A DNA stretch of 64,000 bases from Labilithrix sp. Lineage in GTDB: Bacteria > Myxococcota_A > Polyangia > Polyangiales > Polyangiaceae. Below the pieces are notes generated by a model. It was given only the letters and a program-made list of their open reading frames with translations. It was not told the origin of the DNA and searched no databases. Below are positions 44,301 through 52,404 of the stretch, piece after piece. The translations under genes and the position numbers were made by a program. Each line of letters starts with the position of its first letter. The stretch's first letter is position 1. Location of the stretch: positions 186,001 through 250,000 of the forward strand of contig JAHBWE010000012.1 in assembly GCA_019637155.1 (NCBI GenBank), read 5' to 3'.

Positions 44301-47300
44301 TCGAGTCAGGATTGGTGCTCGGAGACGCGTTGAAGCCCGTCGTCGTGTTGGGATCGACGTTGAGCACCATCCGACCGAACGAATCGTAGCGCATCCAGCG
44401 GACGACCGGCGCGCCGCCCGGCCCCGTGCGCGCGATGACTTCCGGCTGGCCCGTCGGCAGGTAGCTCACCGTCGTCGCGTGCGACTCGATCTGGCCGCCG
44501 ACGTGGATGCGCTCAGTCGTGGCGACGCGACGGCCGTGTCCGTCGATTCGAACCGTCGACGGCGTCCCCTCATGCGCTCCCCCCGGCTCCAGGTCCGCCG
44601 CGTCCCACGCGTCGGTCGACATTGCATGGTACACGTTATGGAGAGTCACCGCGTCATCGAGACCACGTGTCTCCACCACGCGCCCGAACGCGTCGTAGCG
44701 CGCGCTCGTCGAGAGGATCCCCGACGCCGATCGCAACTCCGCCCAGAGCTCCGGCATCATCGACGGAGCCGCGTAGTAGTTCGAGAGCGCGCGGCTCACG
44801 CCTCCCTTCGCGTCGAAGTCGACGTCGCCGTGGACGATCCAGTCTGCGCCGTCGTCTTGGGTCATCGTCGCGAGCGTGCGGCCGAGGCCGTCGACGTAGG
44901 TCCACGACTCTGCAAAGCTCGGGTCGTCGGCCGTCGCTCCGTCCTGCACTTTCGTGTGCACCTGAGAGACGGGCGTGACGCCATCCATCGGGAGAATGTA
45001 CTCGACCGTCATCGACGGGACCGTCGATGGAGTCGACGGCGTCGCCGGGTCCGGCCGGTACGTCGCCGTCACGCGTCCGAATCCATCGTAGGTCGCGGTC
45101 GACGTTTGAAGTCCTGGCCCGATCAGCCGCGTGATGACGCCGAGACCACGGTCGTACTCCGCCAACGATGTAAGCTCGTACGGGCCGCACGCGGCGAGCC
45201 CCACGGTCGATTCGGGATAACCTGTGCTCGAGCTGGACTGCACGACGAGCTGCGCGAAGGCACTATCCAGGACGCCGGTGGAGCAGTGGCCGGCCGGTCC
45301 GTACGTGTGAACGGTGTTGCCGAACGCGTCGTGATCGAAGTTGAAGGTGTCGTACCAGCCGTCGGAGATGGCGCTTCCGGGCGGCGGTGCGACCGACTTC
45401 CCCGAGCTCTCGTGGAACCGATCGAGCGACAATGTCCCCGTGACGTGGATCCGCTCCGAGATGGCGAGGCCTCGCGTGTCGTAGGTATGCGCGGAGTGAT
45501 TGCGCTTCACGGACGGCGTGTGACTGCCTTGCAGCCAGGACTCGGCCGAGCGGAAGATCCAACCGGACGGATCGCCGGCAACGCGCTCGGGCGTCGTATG
45601 TACGAAGATGGTCTCGTCGGCAGCACCGCAACCTTCGACGCAGCCGTGGTCGACCTGGTCCTGCGTGTTCCCGAAGCGATCGACCGTCGCGCTCTGACGG
45701 AGCCGCGCGCGCCCCGAGCTCCGAAGCGGCACCGAACGGACGACGTCCTGCGTGACAACGCCCGCCGTGCGCTCGAGCTCGACGTCGGTGAGGTTCACGG
45801 AAGAAGAGGCCGGGACGAACGGCGACGTATCGTAGCGGTAGGACTCCGAGCTGGCGCCAAAAGCGTGGCGGACCTGACGCCCATCGAGGCCCGTGTACAG
45901 GCGGCGCAGTCGATACGTCGTGTGCGCGCTCGACAAGTAAGCGCCGTTCTCGTCGAGCTGCTCGGCGAGCACCGGCAGGCCCTTGAGGGCCTCGCGCGGA
46001 TTGTCCCGCCATCGCTCGTCGACGTCGCACGTGCCGGACGCATCGGGCTCCTCGACGCACTCACCAAGCAGGAACGTCGCCTCCGCGATCGAGGTCGGGC
46101 TGTTCGCGTCGCCGATCGTTCGCGAACGTACGGTGCGAAACCCTCGGAATTCGCGCTGGCGGCCCTCGTAGACCGCATCTCGATACGTGTACTCGGTCAC
46201 GTAGGTGCCGGCGGCTCGTCCGACGCGCTCGAGGTTGTCGCGGTGGGTCACGCGCGAGAGCACGTGCGCGACCGTCGGAGCCTTGCTCGTCCACGGCTGA
46301 CCGGCCGTTTCGGCGGCGAGCATCTCCTGCACGGAGGTGGTGTATTGCAGCTCCGTGCTCGCACCGAGGCCGTTGTCGATCCTCGTCAGGACCCACGGGC
46401 GGACACCGCCTGCAAGGTCGATATACCTGTAAGCGCGCCCGTCTCCCCACAGGATGTCGGGAGTTCCCGAGCCGTTGACGTCCGCGAGCCGAACGCGATT
46501 CGTGATCGCGGAGTTTGGTGGTGCGTTGGCGATGACGTGCCGTTCCGTCCAGCCCATGCCGTCGACGTTCAGATAAACGTCGATCGCGTTGAACCGGACC
46601 CTGACGAAGTCGGCGAGGCCGTCGCCGTTGACGTCTCCGAGCAAGAACGGCCCGTCCCCGAACATCGCGACGCGTGGGGTGTTCGCCATGGCGACGTGTT
46701 GCTCTTGGCCGAAGCTTCCTGCCGGACATTCTGCGGGGTCTCCCGTGCCCCAAAAGCCATTTCCTCTTCCTGGCCAATAGCGAATGTCGCCGTGACGTAC
46801 TCGAACGATGTCCGGAAGACCGTCGCCGTTCATGTCGGCGACGTGGACGTCGGGCTCGTCGAACCGAACAGGGAGCGCGCTCCACGGGGCGCAGCTCCTG
46901 AGCGGCTCGTTCGAGATGTCCGCGCTCACCGGACCGGTCCAGGACGCGTTTCCGTACTGACCAGATCCCGTTGGATACCGCCCCAGCGAAAAGAACGTCT
47001 GCACCTCCGTCGCGGACGTATAGACGACGTCGAGGAGACCGTCGGCGTTCACGTCCATCACGCGGATGTTCTCGTTGCGACGCGCGAAGTCGATCTTCGC
47101 GTCCTGCTCCGACGCGGTCCTCACGACGCGGCCCTGCCACGCCCACGTTCCGTTGGATCCCTGTCGAGGTGTGTAGATCGAGTACGTCTTCACGAGCGGC
47201 ATGTGGAGGAGATTGACCTTGCCGTCTCCGTCCACGTCGTGAGTCGAGAGGTTCGGATTGTTGAGCCGGATGACGTTGGCGTCGGCCCCGAGCACTCCCT

Positions 47301-47550
47301 CCACGGTCATGTTCTCCACGGGCGCGAAGCCGGTGCCCTTGTTGAAGAACACTCCGTGATTCCCCCCGTAGCGCGCTGGATCGGTGACGAGCACGTCGGG
47401 CAGACCGTCGGAGTCGATGTCCGCGAGCTCCGTCAGCGCTTCGTCGATGGAATGCGGCGGGCTCGCGGCCATCTGGTGGATTCGCTCGTCGAATCCTTCG
47501 TACCCGGGAAGGTCCGCGCTCGCCTCGGATCCATCAAAACGGTGCTGCAA
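41332..47550 (-). CDS. Rhs/SpvB-type toxin with ADP-ribosyltransferase-like C-terminal tip, 5' truncated
   Basis: This 2072-residue protein opens directly in FG-GAP/VCBS repeats (ADIDSDGLPDVLVTDPARYG, DVNGDGLADFVRV, to ~residue 380), then a SpvB/TcdB-middle region (DNGLGASTELQYTTSVQEML, ~390-500), YD/Rhs repeats (~850-1600) and the Rhs core ending in FTGKEEDIEVGLLYFGARYY ... DPFGLDDLD near residue 1755. The last ~320 residues hold a hydrophobic pre-tip and the tip: IVYHYTTQAGAQGIQKTGLW ... GNYTAQQA, resembling Tox-ART-HYD1 ADP-ribosyltransferases. There is no signal peptide; TTG 47550 is the first start after an in-frame TAA, so the 5' end is likely lost. Confidence 0.85.
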   Translation of the reverse strand: MQHRFDGSEASADLPGYEGFDERIHQMAASPPHSIDEALTELADIDSDGLPDVLVTDPARYGGNHGVFFNKGTGFAPVENMTVEGVLGADANVIRLNNPNLSTHDVDGDGKVNLLHMPLVKTYSIYTPRQGSNGTWAWQGRVVRTASEQDAKIDFARRNENIRVMDVNADGLLDVVYTSATEVQTFFSLGRYPTGSGQYGNASWTGPVSADISNEPLRSCAPWSALPVRFDEPDVHVADMNGDGLPDIVRVRHGDIRYWPGRGNGFWGTGDPAECPAGSFGQEQHVAMANTPRVAMFGDGPFLLGDVNGDGLADFVRVRFNAIDVYLNVDGMGWTERHVIANAPPNSAITNRVRLADVNGSGTPDILWGDGRAYRYIDLAGGVRPWVLTRIDNGLGASTELQYTTSVQEMLAAETAGQPWTSKAPTVAHVLSRVTHRDNLERVGRAAGTYVTEYTYRDAVYEGRQREFRGFRTVRSRTIGDANSPTSIAEATFLLGECVEEPDASGTCDVDERWRDNPREALKGLPVLAEQLDENGAYLSSAHTTYRLRRLYTGLDGRQVRHAFGASSESYRYDTSPFVPASSSVNLTDVELERTAGVVTQDVVRSVPLRSSGRARLRQSATVDRFGNTQDQVDHGCVEGCGAADETIFVHTTPERVAGDPSGWIFRSAESWLQGSHTPSVKRNHSAHTYDTRGLAISERIHVTGTLSLDRFHESSGKSVAPPPGSAISDGWYDTFNFDHDAFGNTVHTYGPAGHCSTGVLDSAFAQLVVQSSSSTGYPESTVGLAACGPYELTSLAEYDRGLGVITRLIGPGLQTSTATYDGFGRVTATYRPDPATPSTPSTVPSMTVEYILPMDGVTPVSQVHTKVQDGATADDPSFAESWTYVDGLGRTLATMTQDDGADWIVHGDVDFDAKGGVSRALSNYYAAPSMMPELWAELRSASGILSTSARYDAFGRVVETRGLDDAVTLHNVYHAMSTDAWDAADLEPGGAHEGTPSTVRIDGHGRRVATTERIHVGGQIESHATTVSYLPTGQPEVIARTGPGGAPVVRWMRYDSFGRMVLNVDPNTTTGFNASPSTNPDSMKAWRYAYDRLGQLVGTSDPRGCGTNHFYLADGRPLGDGYSPCRAEHADYSAPDLSIDETAAWEVFVKGDGLEVLYRHDGADPDAASVPGFPADPAILGANAGRVTSVSDRGAKTLFHYDGRGHATAVARRVAKPGVPADVLADRYAPHWYVKEASFDGAGRPTAESTGADVSELLGSNASSVVTTGYSKRGDVSSVASSYGELVSEAHHDVNGLTTQITYGDVAQTSTEFQYDVRHRLSSVLTQRGAPALWSATPPAYTPAPNPGAGPSVFQTVLEHYSYTYDVANNPTAITDLRDPAAWPTSFKPSTRQLQYDDLYRVTQVSYSSGNDDWASPFEEENGSSTAVTLPSPHVSFDKRVATQTFAYDAVGNTTSSDDDEHSFYDRSLGTVTNGVASAGPYQLKQAAQGSGTRAGELTSAYDAAGHLVSLALRRDGPCLPSGAVCSQRFAYEWNEVGQLSRARRWDLSPPGVADDPLPSGPAAAELRYAYAGGERVLKTAVDSAADELHTVYVYGSLELRRARFLTGDYERVAATEVPYLFAAGVRLARVYYSEEDLPTLSSGHQHVLFELPDHLGSASFVIDKETSELVEATRYQAYGATESDYRPDRWKAYRADHRFTGKEEDIEVGLLYFGARYYAPQLNRWISPDPLAVHEPGAADLNLYAYVHGRVLVAIDPFGLDDLDRFWGGFRAVGGAVEAVSTVIAASAACATGVGCGVGIALGVVGVVHGVDSAQAGVRQAITGEPVETYTQQGIAAAAKQVFQDEQAAQLAGVLGDIGLGLAVARGTTAVFKLTAAGRVTKDAIQVAKTASAATQSSSAVSAVDDSIEVARAAQAAKAAAPATGAGGYPTVLEHAASAGSGTASSLGQAAGGAPALTGAEAAQRAAGQAVPDIVYHYTTQAGAQGIQKTGLWSQSSATNVGNYTAQQAVELAGVKTPPTHVVEIANNGQFVLNRPPIVQPHPLGPGGALDLTNPRLVLPQCIICVRSVK

Positions 47551-47967
47551 GTTAAATCGTTATAAACGTATATCTGATCAAATCTGACGTATTCGGGCAA
47601 CATGCTCGTCACCCAAGGCGCGCAAGAATCGCTCGTCGACCGGCAGGTGAAAGTCGTCGAGTCGCAGGGACGGCGCGCCGCACGAGGCTCGACCTCGGCG
47701 CGGCTCTCCTCAGAGCTCCTCGTTGTGGCGGCCAGGTTCAGTTGTTGGTCGCCGACACGACTCGACTCGGCTGGGCTGGGTCACGCAGACGAGTGACCCG
47801 AGTGACCAGATCGAGGTATGGAGCGCGCCACGCGACGCGCCGGACCCGTCCGCTGTCGCAAAACGCGTGGCGACGATTCGCGGACGGTCCTCGGACTTCA
47901 TATCCGACGGGATCGTCCGATCTCGAGGTGCGCGTTCGAGACGAGGAAATGGGCGCGGCCGACCTGG
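47551..47967. other. Intergenic region upstream of Rhs
   Basis: This ~420-base stretch has AT-rich DNA next to the Rhs start (TATAAACGTATATCTG) and a hairpin GGGTCAC (47778-47784)/GTGACCC (47793-47799) that may terminate the pseudokinase gene. A minus-strand frame ending at TGA ~47580 encodes LRLDDFHLPVDERFLRALGD, a possible C-terminal remnant of an unidentified protein. No intact gene is seen. Confidence 0.5.
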
Positions 47968-49899
47968 CTACTTGAGCGCGTCGCTCAGGGCGTTGGCGGG
48001 GGCCGGGTCCTTCTTGCCGAGGGCGTCGGTGAGCGCGTTCGAGGGGGCGGAGATGGGGCCCTCGTCCTTGGCGGCGTCGGCAGCCGGCGCGGCGGGGCGG
48101 GAGGTGCGCTTCGTGGCGGGCTTCTTCGCAGCCGGGGTGGCCTTGGCCGGGGCGACCTTGGGCGTCGCAGACGCCGACGAAGCCGACGCGGCGGGCGCGG
48201 GCGTGTGTGCCGGCGGCGGCGTCGTGGTCGTGGTCGTGCTCGCGGGCGGGGGCGGCGTGACGACGGGCGGAGGCGGCGGCGCGGGGGTCGCGGCGGCGGC
48301 CTGGGCGGCGTGGACGGCGGCGCGATCCTTTTCGAGCATCTGCGCGCCGGCGCCGAGGCCGAGCACGATGACGGCGGCGGCGGCGATGACGGCGCCGATC
48401 GCGGTCTTGCGGCTCGCGCGCTTCGCCTCGCGGTACTCGGCGAGATCCGAGAACGACGGGACGCGCGCGGGCGGCGGGTACTGCACGTCCGGCGCGCCGA
48501 CGTCGACGGAGACCGGACCGAACGACGGAGGATGATAGCTGCCCGCGCGATGCGCGACCGGCGGCGGCGGGACGTACGCCGCAGGCTCGTGCGCGTCGTA
48601 CGGACCGTACGAGACAGGCGGCGGCGTGACCGACGGCGTCATCGGCGTCATCGGCGTCATCGGGTAGAGCGCCGGGTTGAAGAGCGGCGCGGTCGCGCGC
48701 GGGTTCGGGACGGGCACGCCCGAGGGAGCGGCGACGGAAGGGAACGTCGCCGGCGCAATGGGTGCAATCTGCATCTTTGCGGCAGACGGGGCCGCGGCGG
48801 TGGGCGCGTCCTTCGAGTACGTGGGCGCGTGCTCGGGCGCGGCCGGAAGGGACGACGACACGTAGACCGGAGCCGCGGGGAACACCGACGGCGCCATCGG
48901 GTACGGCGCGACGGGCGACGCCGCGATCGACATCGACGGCACGCCGTGCATCGCAGGCCACTCGTGCGAGGGCGGCGGCTCCAGATGCTCGAGGTAGGAG
49001 GGACGCGACGCCTGACGCGGCGGCGGAATCGTCTCGTTGCGCGGCGCGGCCGCGTCCACGCGCGGACCATCCGGATACGACGGCTGCCGCGCGGCGGGCA
49101 CGTCCGGGTACGACGGCTGGCGCGCCGCCGGGACGTCCGGGTAGGAGGGGCGTGAGCCCGGGCGCACCGGGTCCATGAAAGGAGCGGTGACGGGGGCTGC
49201 CGGCATCGGGCCCGCGCGGAAGGGGAGCTGCGACTCGCGCTGGACCGCGAGATCGTCGAGGCGGCCCAGCGAGCCGACCTTGTCGTTGACGTGCTTCGCC
49301 TTGAGCGACGCGATGCGGCGGCGCGCGAGCGCCTGGAAACGCTCGGCCGAGTTGGAGGCGAACGACGCGAGCGCGCCCGCGACGTCGTCGACGGAGCGCG
49401 GCCGCTCGTCGGGGTTCTCCGAGAGGCACGCCTCGACGCACGTGATGAGCGCCCGCGGCGCGCCCGCGAGAACCTCGCGCACCGGACGCTTGCACGGCGG
49501 GACCCCACCGACGAGCGCGTGGAGGATCGCGCCGAGCGCCCAGATGTCCGCGCGCTGATCGCCGATCTTGCCCGCGCGCTGCTCCGGCGCGAGGGCCGGC
49601 GCCTGGAACGCGGCCCGGAAGTCGATCGCGCCCGTGTCGTCCGCGTCGAGCGCCCAGATGTCGACGAGATCGCCCGCGCGGCGCGGCCAGATCGTGCGGA
49701 CACGGTGAAGGCCGAGATCGCCGTGGACGATGCCGTTCGCGTGCGCGTTCGCGAGCTCGTCGCAGACGTCGAGCAGGATGTCGACCGAGTCCGCGACGCA
49801 CAGCTTGCCGGCGTCCCGCACGATGGCCGCGAGCGAGCGCTTGTCGCGGAGGAGCTCCGCCCAGCTCGTCGACAGGGGGTCGGGTGATCCAGCAGCCAT
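47968..49899 (-). CDS. Pseudokinase with membrane segment and Pro-rich repeats
   Basis: This 643-residue protein starts at ATG 49897-49899 and has only the C-lobe of a Hanks kinase (about residues 1-185). HGDLGLHRV replaces HRDxKxxN, DIWALDADD replaces DFG, and there is no glycine loop or Lys; APEQRAGKIGDQRADIWALG (the APE-DxW part) is intact. It is therefore a pseudokinase. A long Pro/Ala-rich region includes repeats of PSYPDVPAARQ, then one membrane segment (KTAIGAVIAAAAVIVLGLGA) and a C-terminal Ala/Pro/Lys tail ending in NALTDALGKK/NALSDALK motifs. It is most likely a docking or scaffold protein. Confidence 0.8.
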   Translation of the reverse strand: MAAGSPDPLSTSWAELLRDKRSLAAIVRDAGKLCVADSVDILLDVCDELANAHANGIVHGDLGLHRVRTIWPRRAGDLVDIWALDADDTGAIDFRAAFQAPALAPEQRAGKIGDQRADIWALGAILHALVGGVPPCKRPVREVLAGAPRALITCVEACLSENPDERPRSVDDVAGALASFASNSAERFQALARRRIASLKAKHVNDKVGSLGRLDDLAVQRESQLPFRAGPMPAAPVTAPFMDPVRPGSRPSYPDVPAARQPSYPDVPAARQPSYPDGPRVDAAAPRNETIPPPRQASRPSYLEHLEPPPSHEWPAMHGVPSMSIAASPVAPYPMAPSVFPAAPVYVSSSLPAAPEHAPTYSKDAPTAAAPSAAKMQIAPIAPATFPSVAAPSGVPVPNPRATAPLFNPALYPMTPMTPMTPSVTPPPVSYGPYDAHEPAAYVPPPPVAHRAGSYHPPSFGPVSVDVGAPDVQYPPPARVPSFSDLAEYREAKRASRKTAIGAVIAAAAVIVLGLGAGAQMLEKDRAAVHAAQAAAATPAPPPPPVVTPPPPASTTTTTTPPPAHTPAPAASASSASATPKVAPAKATPAAKKPATKRTSRPAAPAADAAKDEGPISAPSNALTDALGKKDPAPANALSDALK

Positions 49900-50061
49900 C
49901 GAGTGGCTCCGGCGTAGCACTTTGATTCTGAGATGCACGTCTCTCCGACATGATCGGAACGCAAAAAAGGATGAGGAATTTCGCCACGAAAGCCTCAACC
50001 ACCCCTCCAAGGAAAATTCCGATGGGGGAAAACCCCCAGCCCCACAGATCCCCCAAGGGGC

Positions 50062-50119
50062 CCCAGAAGCGGCCGCGCGAGGGCCGTGTCTGGGTGGGGT
50101 GTCGGGGCGAAGCCCCGAC
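50062..50119. repeat. Dispersed hairpin element, 50.1 kb copy
   Basis: CCCAGAAGCGGCCGC from 50062, GGCCGTGTCTGGGTGGGGTG from 50082, and the hairpin GTCGGGGC-GA-AGCCCCGAC at 50101-50119 match the 20.8 kb copy in order and orientation. It lies in the divergent region between the pseudokinase and Dus genes, 52 bases from the Dus start. GTTGA follows both copies. Confidence 0.85.
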
Positions 50120-50170
50120 GTTGAGTGAGTCGATTGGCGCGGGCTTGGATCCTGAGCTATCTCCGGCGCC

Positions 50171-51160
50171 GTGACGCATCCGAACCGGGCCAAGCTCGCG
50201 GAGATGTATGGCCGGAAGCCGGTCATCCTCGCTCCGCTCGAGGACGTCTCCGACGTCGTGTTCCGGCGCGTCTGCCGCTCGCTCGGCGCCGAGATCACGT
50301 TGACCGAGTTCGTCAACGTCGAGGGCCTCCTCCGCGGATGCCGCAACGCACGACGGAAGATCCAGCTCGCCGACGACGACCTCCTCACCGCGATCCAGAT
50401 CTACGGCGCCGATCCCGAGCGCCTCGCCGAAGCGGCGCGCTACGCCGAGTCGGCGGAGCCCTTCTTCATCGACATCAACTGCGGGTGCTGGGTCCCGAAG
50501 ATCTCCGGCCGCGGCGCCGGCGCGGGCTGGCTCCGCGACCCCGCCTCGATGGTCGCGATGGCGAAGATGGTCGTCGAGAGCGTCGCGCTCCCCGTCACGG
50601 TGAAGACGCGCATCGGCCTCGGCCCCGAGTCGCACATGCCGATCGTGGACCTCGCGCGGCGCCTCGAGGACGCCGGCGTCGCCGCGATCACCATCCACTG
50701 CCGCACCGCCAACATGGGCCACACCGGCAACGCGGACTGGACGTGGGCCCAGCGCGCGCGCGAGGTCGTGTCGATCCCCGTCATCGTCAACGGCGACGTG
50801 CGCTCGGCCGAGGACGCCCACCGCGCGATCGACTCGACCGGCTGCGCCGGCGTCATGATCGGACGCCGCGCGATCGAGCACCCGTGGATCTTCCGCGAGG
50901 CGAGGGCGTTCCTCGCGGACGGCACCGTCGTCGCGCCCCCGACCGACGAGGAGCGCATCGCGCTCTGCAAGCACCACCTCACCGCGAACGTCGAGATGCG
51001 CGGCGAGCCCTTCGGCGTCCGCTGCACGCGCCGCCACCTCTCCGGCTACCTCACCGGCCTCCGCGGCGCCTCGCAGCTCCGGCGCGCCCTGAACCTGTGC
51101 GACTCGCTCCAGGGCTGCCTCGACATCCTCGACGGCTGGTCCAGCCGCGCGGCGGCCTGA
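50171..51160 (+). CDS. dus: tRNA-dihydrouridine synthase
   Basis: This 329-residue flavoenzyme reduces uridine to dihydrouridine in tRNA D-loops using NADPH. APLEDVSDVVFRRVCRSLGA is the family N-terminus, IDINCGCWVPKISGRGAG holds the catalytic Cys (normally NxGCPxxK), and VIVNGDVRSAEDAHRAID and GVMIGRRAIEHPWIF are FMN-phosphate motifs. The Pro after the catalytic Cys is Trp here. There is no ATG; GTG 50171 is the start, with the previous hairpin element upstream. The subfamily (DusA/B/C) is not fixed by eye. Confidence 0.88.
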   Translation: MTHPNRAKLAEMYGRKPVILAPLEDVSDVVFRRVCRSLGAEITLTEFVNVEGLLRGCRNARRKIQLADDDLLTAIQIYGADPERLAEAARYAESAEPFFIDINCGCWVPKISGRGAGAGWLRDPASMVAMAKMVVESVALPVTVKTRIGLGPESHMPIVDLARRLEDAGVAAITIHCRTANMGHTGNADWTWAQRAREVVSIPVIVNGDVRSAEDAHRAIDSTGCAGVMIGRRAIEHPWIFREARAFLADGTVVAPPTDEERIALCKHHLTANVEMRGEPFGVRCTRRHLSGYLTGLRGASQLRRALNLCDSLQGCLDILDGWSSRAAA

Positions 51161-51200
51161 ATCTTCACGCTCGCCCGAGCTCCGGCGTACCATTCCTTAC

Positions 51201-51857
51201 ATGGAGCGGACCGAGCGGAGCGAGCCGACGGAGCGGACGATGCGCGCGCGGCTGCTCGTCGACGGGGAGCACTACGACCACTTCATCGCGACGCGGATCC
51301 GCGAGGCGCAGGTCAGCGTGTGGATCGCGACCGCGAACCTGAAGACGATGCTCGTCGAGGCGCCCGTCGGCACGCGCGCGCGGGCGCGCGGGAAGTACGT
51401 GTCGTTCTTCGAGACGCTCGGCGACCTCGCGCGACGCGGCGTCGACGTATGCATTCTGCATGCTTCACCGCCGTCGCGTCCGCTCGCGGCGGAGATGAGG
51501 CGGCTCGGCGCGAACGGCGTGAAGCTCCGGCAGTGTCCGCGCGTGCACCTCAAGATGATCGCGATCGACGGACGGCTCCTCTACCTCGGCAGCGCGAACC
51601 TCACCGGCGCGGGGCTCGGCGCGAAGGGCGAAGGCCGCCGCAACTTCGAGCTCGGCGTCGTCACCGACGACGAGACGATGCTCGATCGCACCCAGGCGCG
51701 CTTCGACCGGATCTGGCGCGGCGCCGAGTGCGCGGGCTGCGCGATGAAGCGCGAGTGCCCGCGCCCGCTCTCGCTCACTTCGCTCGGAAGCTCGCCACGA
51801 AAGTGTCGAAGTCCTTCCGCGCCGCCTGCACCGTCTTCTCGGGCCCGGTCAGCTTGA
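51201..51857 (+). CDS. Phospholipase-D-like nuclease/phosphodiesterase
   Basis: This 218-residue PLD-like protein carries one HKD motif: VHLKMIAIDGRLLYLGSANL (HxKxxxxD) near residues 114-133, with a following GRRNFELGVVTDD acidic strand. The N-terminal part holds a second, degenerate half (VSVWIATANLKTML). So it would work as a homodimer, like Nuc-type nucleases. The C-terminus has CAGCAMKREC, a possible metal-binding cluster. The 3' end overlaps the convergent lipoprotein gene by 83 bases, so the last residues are probably not functionally constrained. An alternative start is ATG 51240. Confidence 0.75.
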   Translation: MERTERSEPTERTMRARLLVDGEHYDHFIATRIREAQVSVWIATANLKTMLVEAPVGTRARARGKYVSFFETLGDLARRGVDVCILHASPPSRPLAAEMRRLGANGVKLRQCPRVHLKMIAIDGRLLYLGSANLTGAGLGAKGEGRRNFELGVVTDDETMLDRTQARFDRIWRGAECAGCAMKRECPRPLSLTSLGSSPRKCRSPSAPPAPSSRARSA

Positions 51858-52368
51858 AGAAGTGGAGCTGCTCGCCCGCCTCGACGACGGCGCCGAGCAA
51901 CATCCAGTGCTCCTTCGGCGTCGCCGGCCCCATCATCCCGCCGGACGAGTAGGTCCCCGCCAGCTCGACGACGGTGACCTTCAACCCGTTCGGCGAGCGC
52001 GAGTCCTTCTTCGGCGTCGCGTTCCCGAACTGGCCCGCCCAGCGCGTGACGTTCGCGTCGACGCCGCCCGACGCGACCGAGACGCTGAGCTCCGCGTCCT
52101 CCGGATCGCCCGCCACCTTCGGCACCTTGAAGGTCGCCTTCCGCATCTGGTTCGGGTTCGGCGCGCTCTGCCATGCGCTCGGCGGATCGTAAGCGACGTC
52201 GCCGGGAGCGGCGGCCGCGGGCGACGGCGCCACCGGAGCCGCCGAAGCCGCCGGAGCCGCCGCGGTCGCGGAAGCCGGCGCCTCCTCCGCCCGTACTTTC
52301 TCGGGCTCCGGCGTCGTCTTCGAGCAAGCAACGAGGGCGAGGAGAGCGAGCGCGACGAGGCGTGTCAT
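51775..52368 (-). CDS. Lipoprotein of unknown function
   Basis: This 197-residue predicted lipoprotein has the signal MTRLVALALLALVACSKTTP with lipobox, then a ~45-residue Ala/Pro/Glu linker, then a ~140-residue strand-rich domain (AYDPPSAWQSAPNPNQMRKA; HFFKLTGPEKTVQAARKDFD). The end resembles the small domain in proteins binding cell-surface polymers, but no family is named. The 3' end overlaps the convergent PLD-like gene, and the start is near the GTG of the aminotransferase. Confidence 0.7.
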   Translation of the reverse strand: MTRLVALALLALVACSKTTPEPEKVRAEEAPASATAAAPAASAAPVAPSPAAAAPGDVAYDPPSAWQSAPNPNQMRKATFKVPKVAGDPEDAELSVSVASGGVDANVTRWAGQFGNATPKKDSRSPNGLKVTVVELAGTYSSGGMMGPATPKEHWMLLGAVVEAGEQLHFFKLTGPEKTVQAARKDFDTFVASFRAK

Positions 52369-52404
52369 GCGCGAGCCTTATCGCTAAGCTCTCCTTCGAC
52401 GCAA

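Noticed and set aside
43363..47565. A 1400-codon plus-strand open frame
   Set aside because: It is antisense to the Rhs gene. The minus strand has FG-GAP and YD repeats and the Rhs core; the plus strand has only low-complexity Arg/Val-rich sequence.
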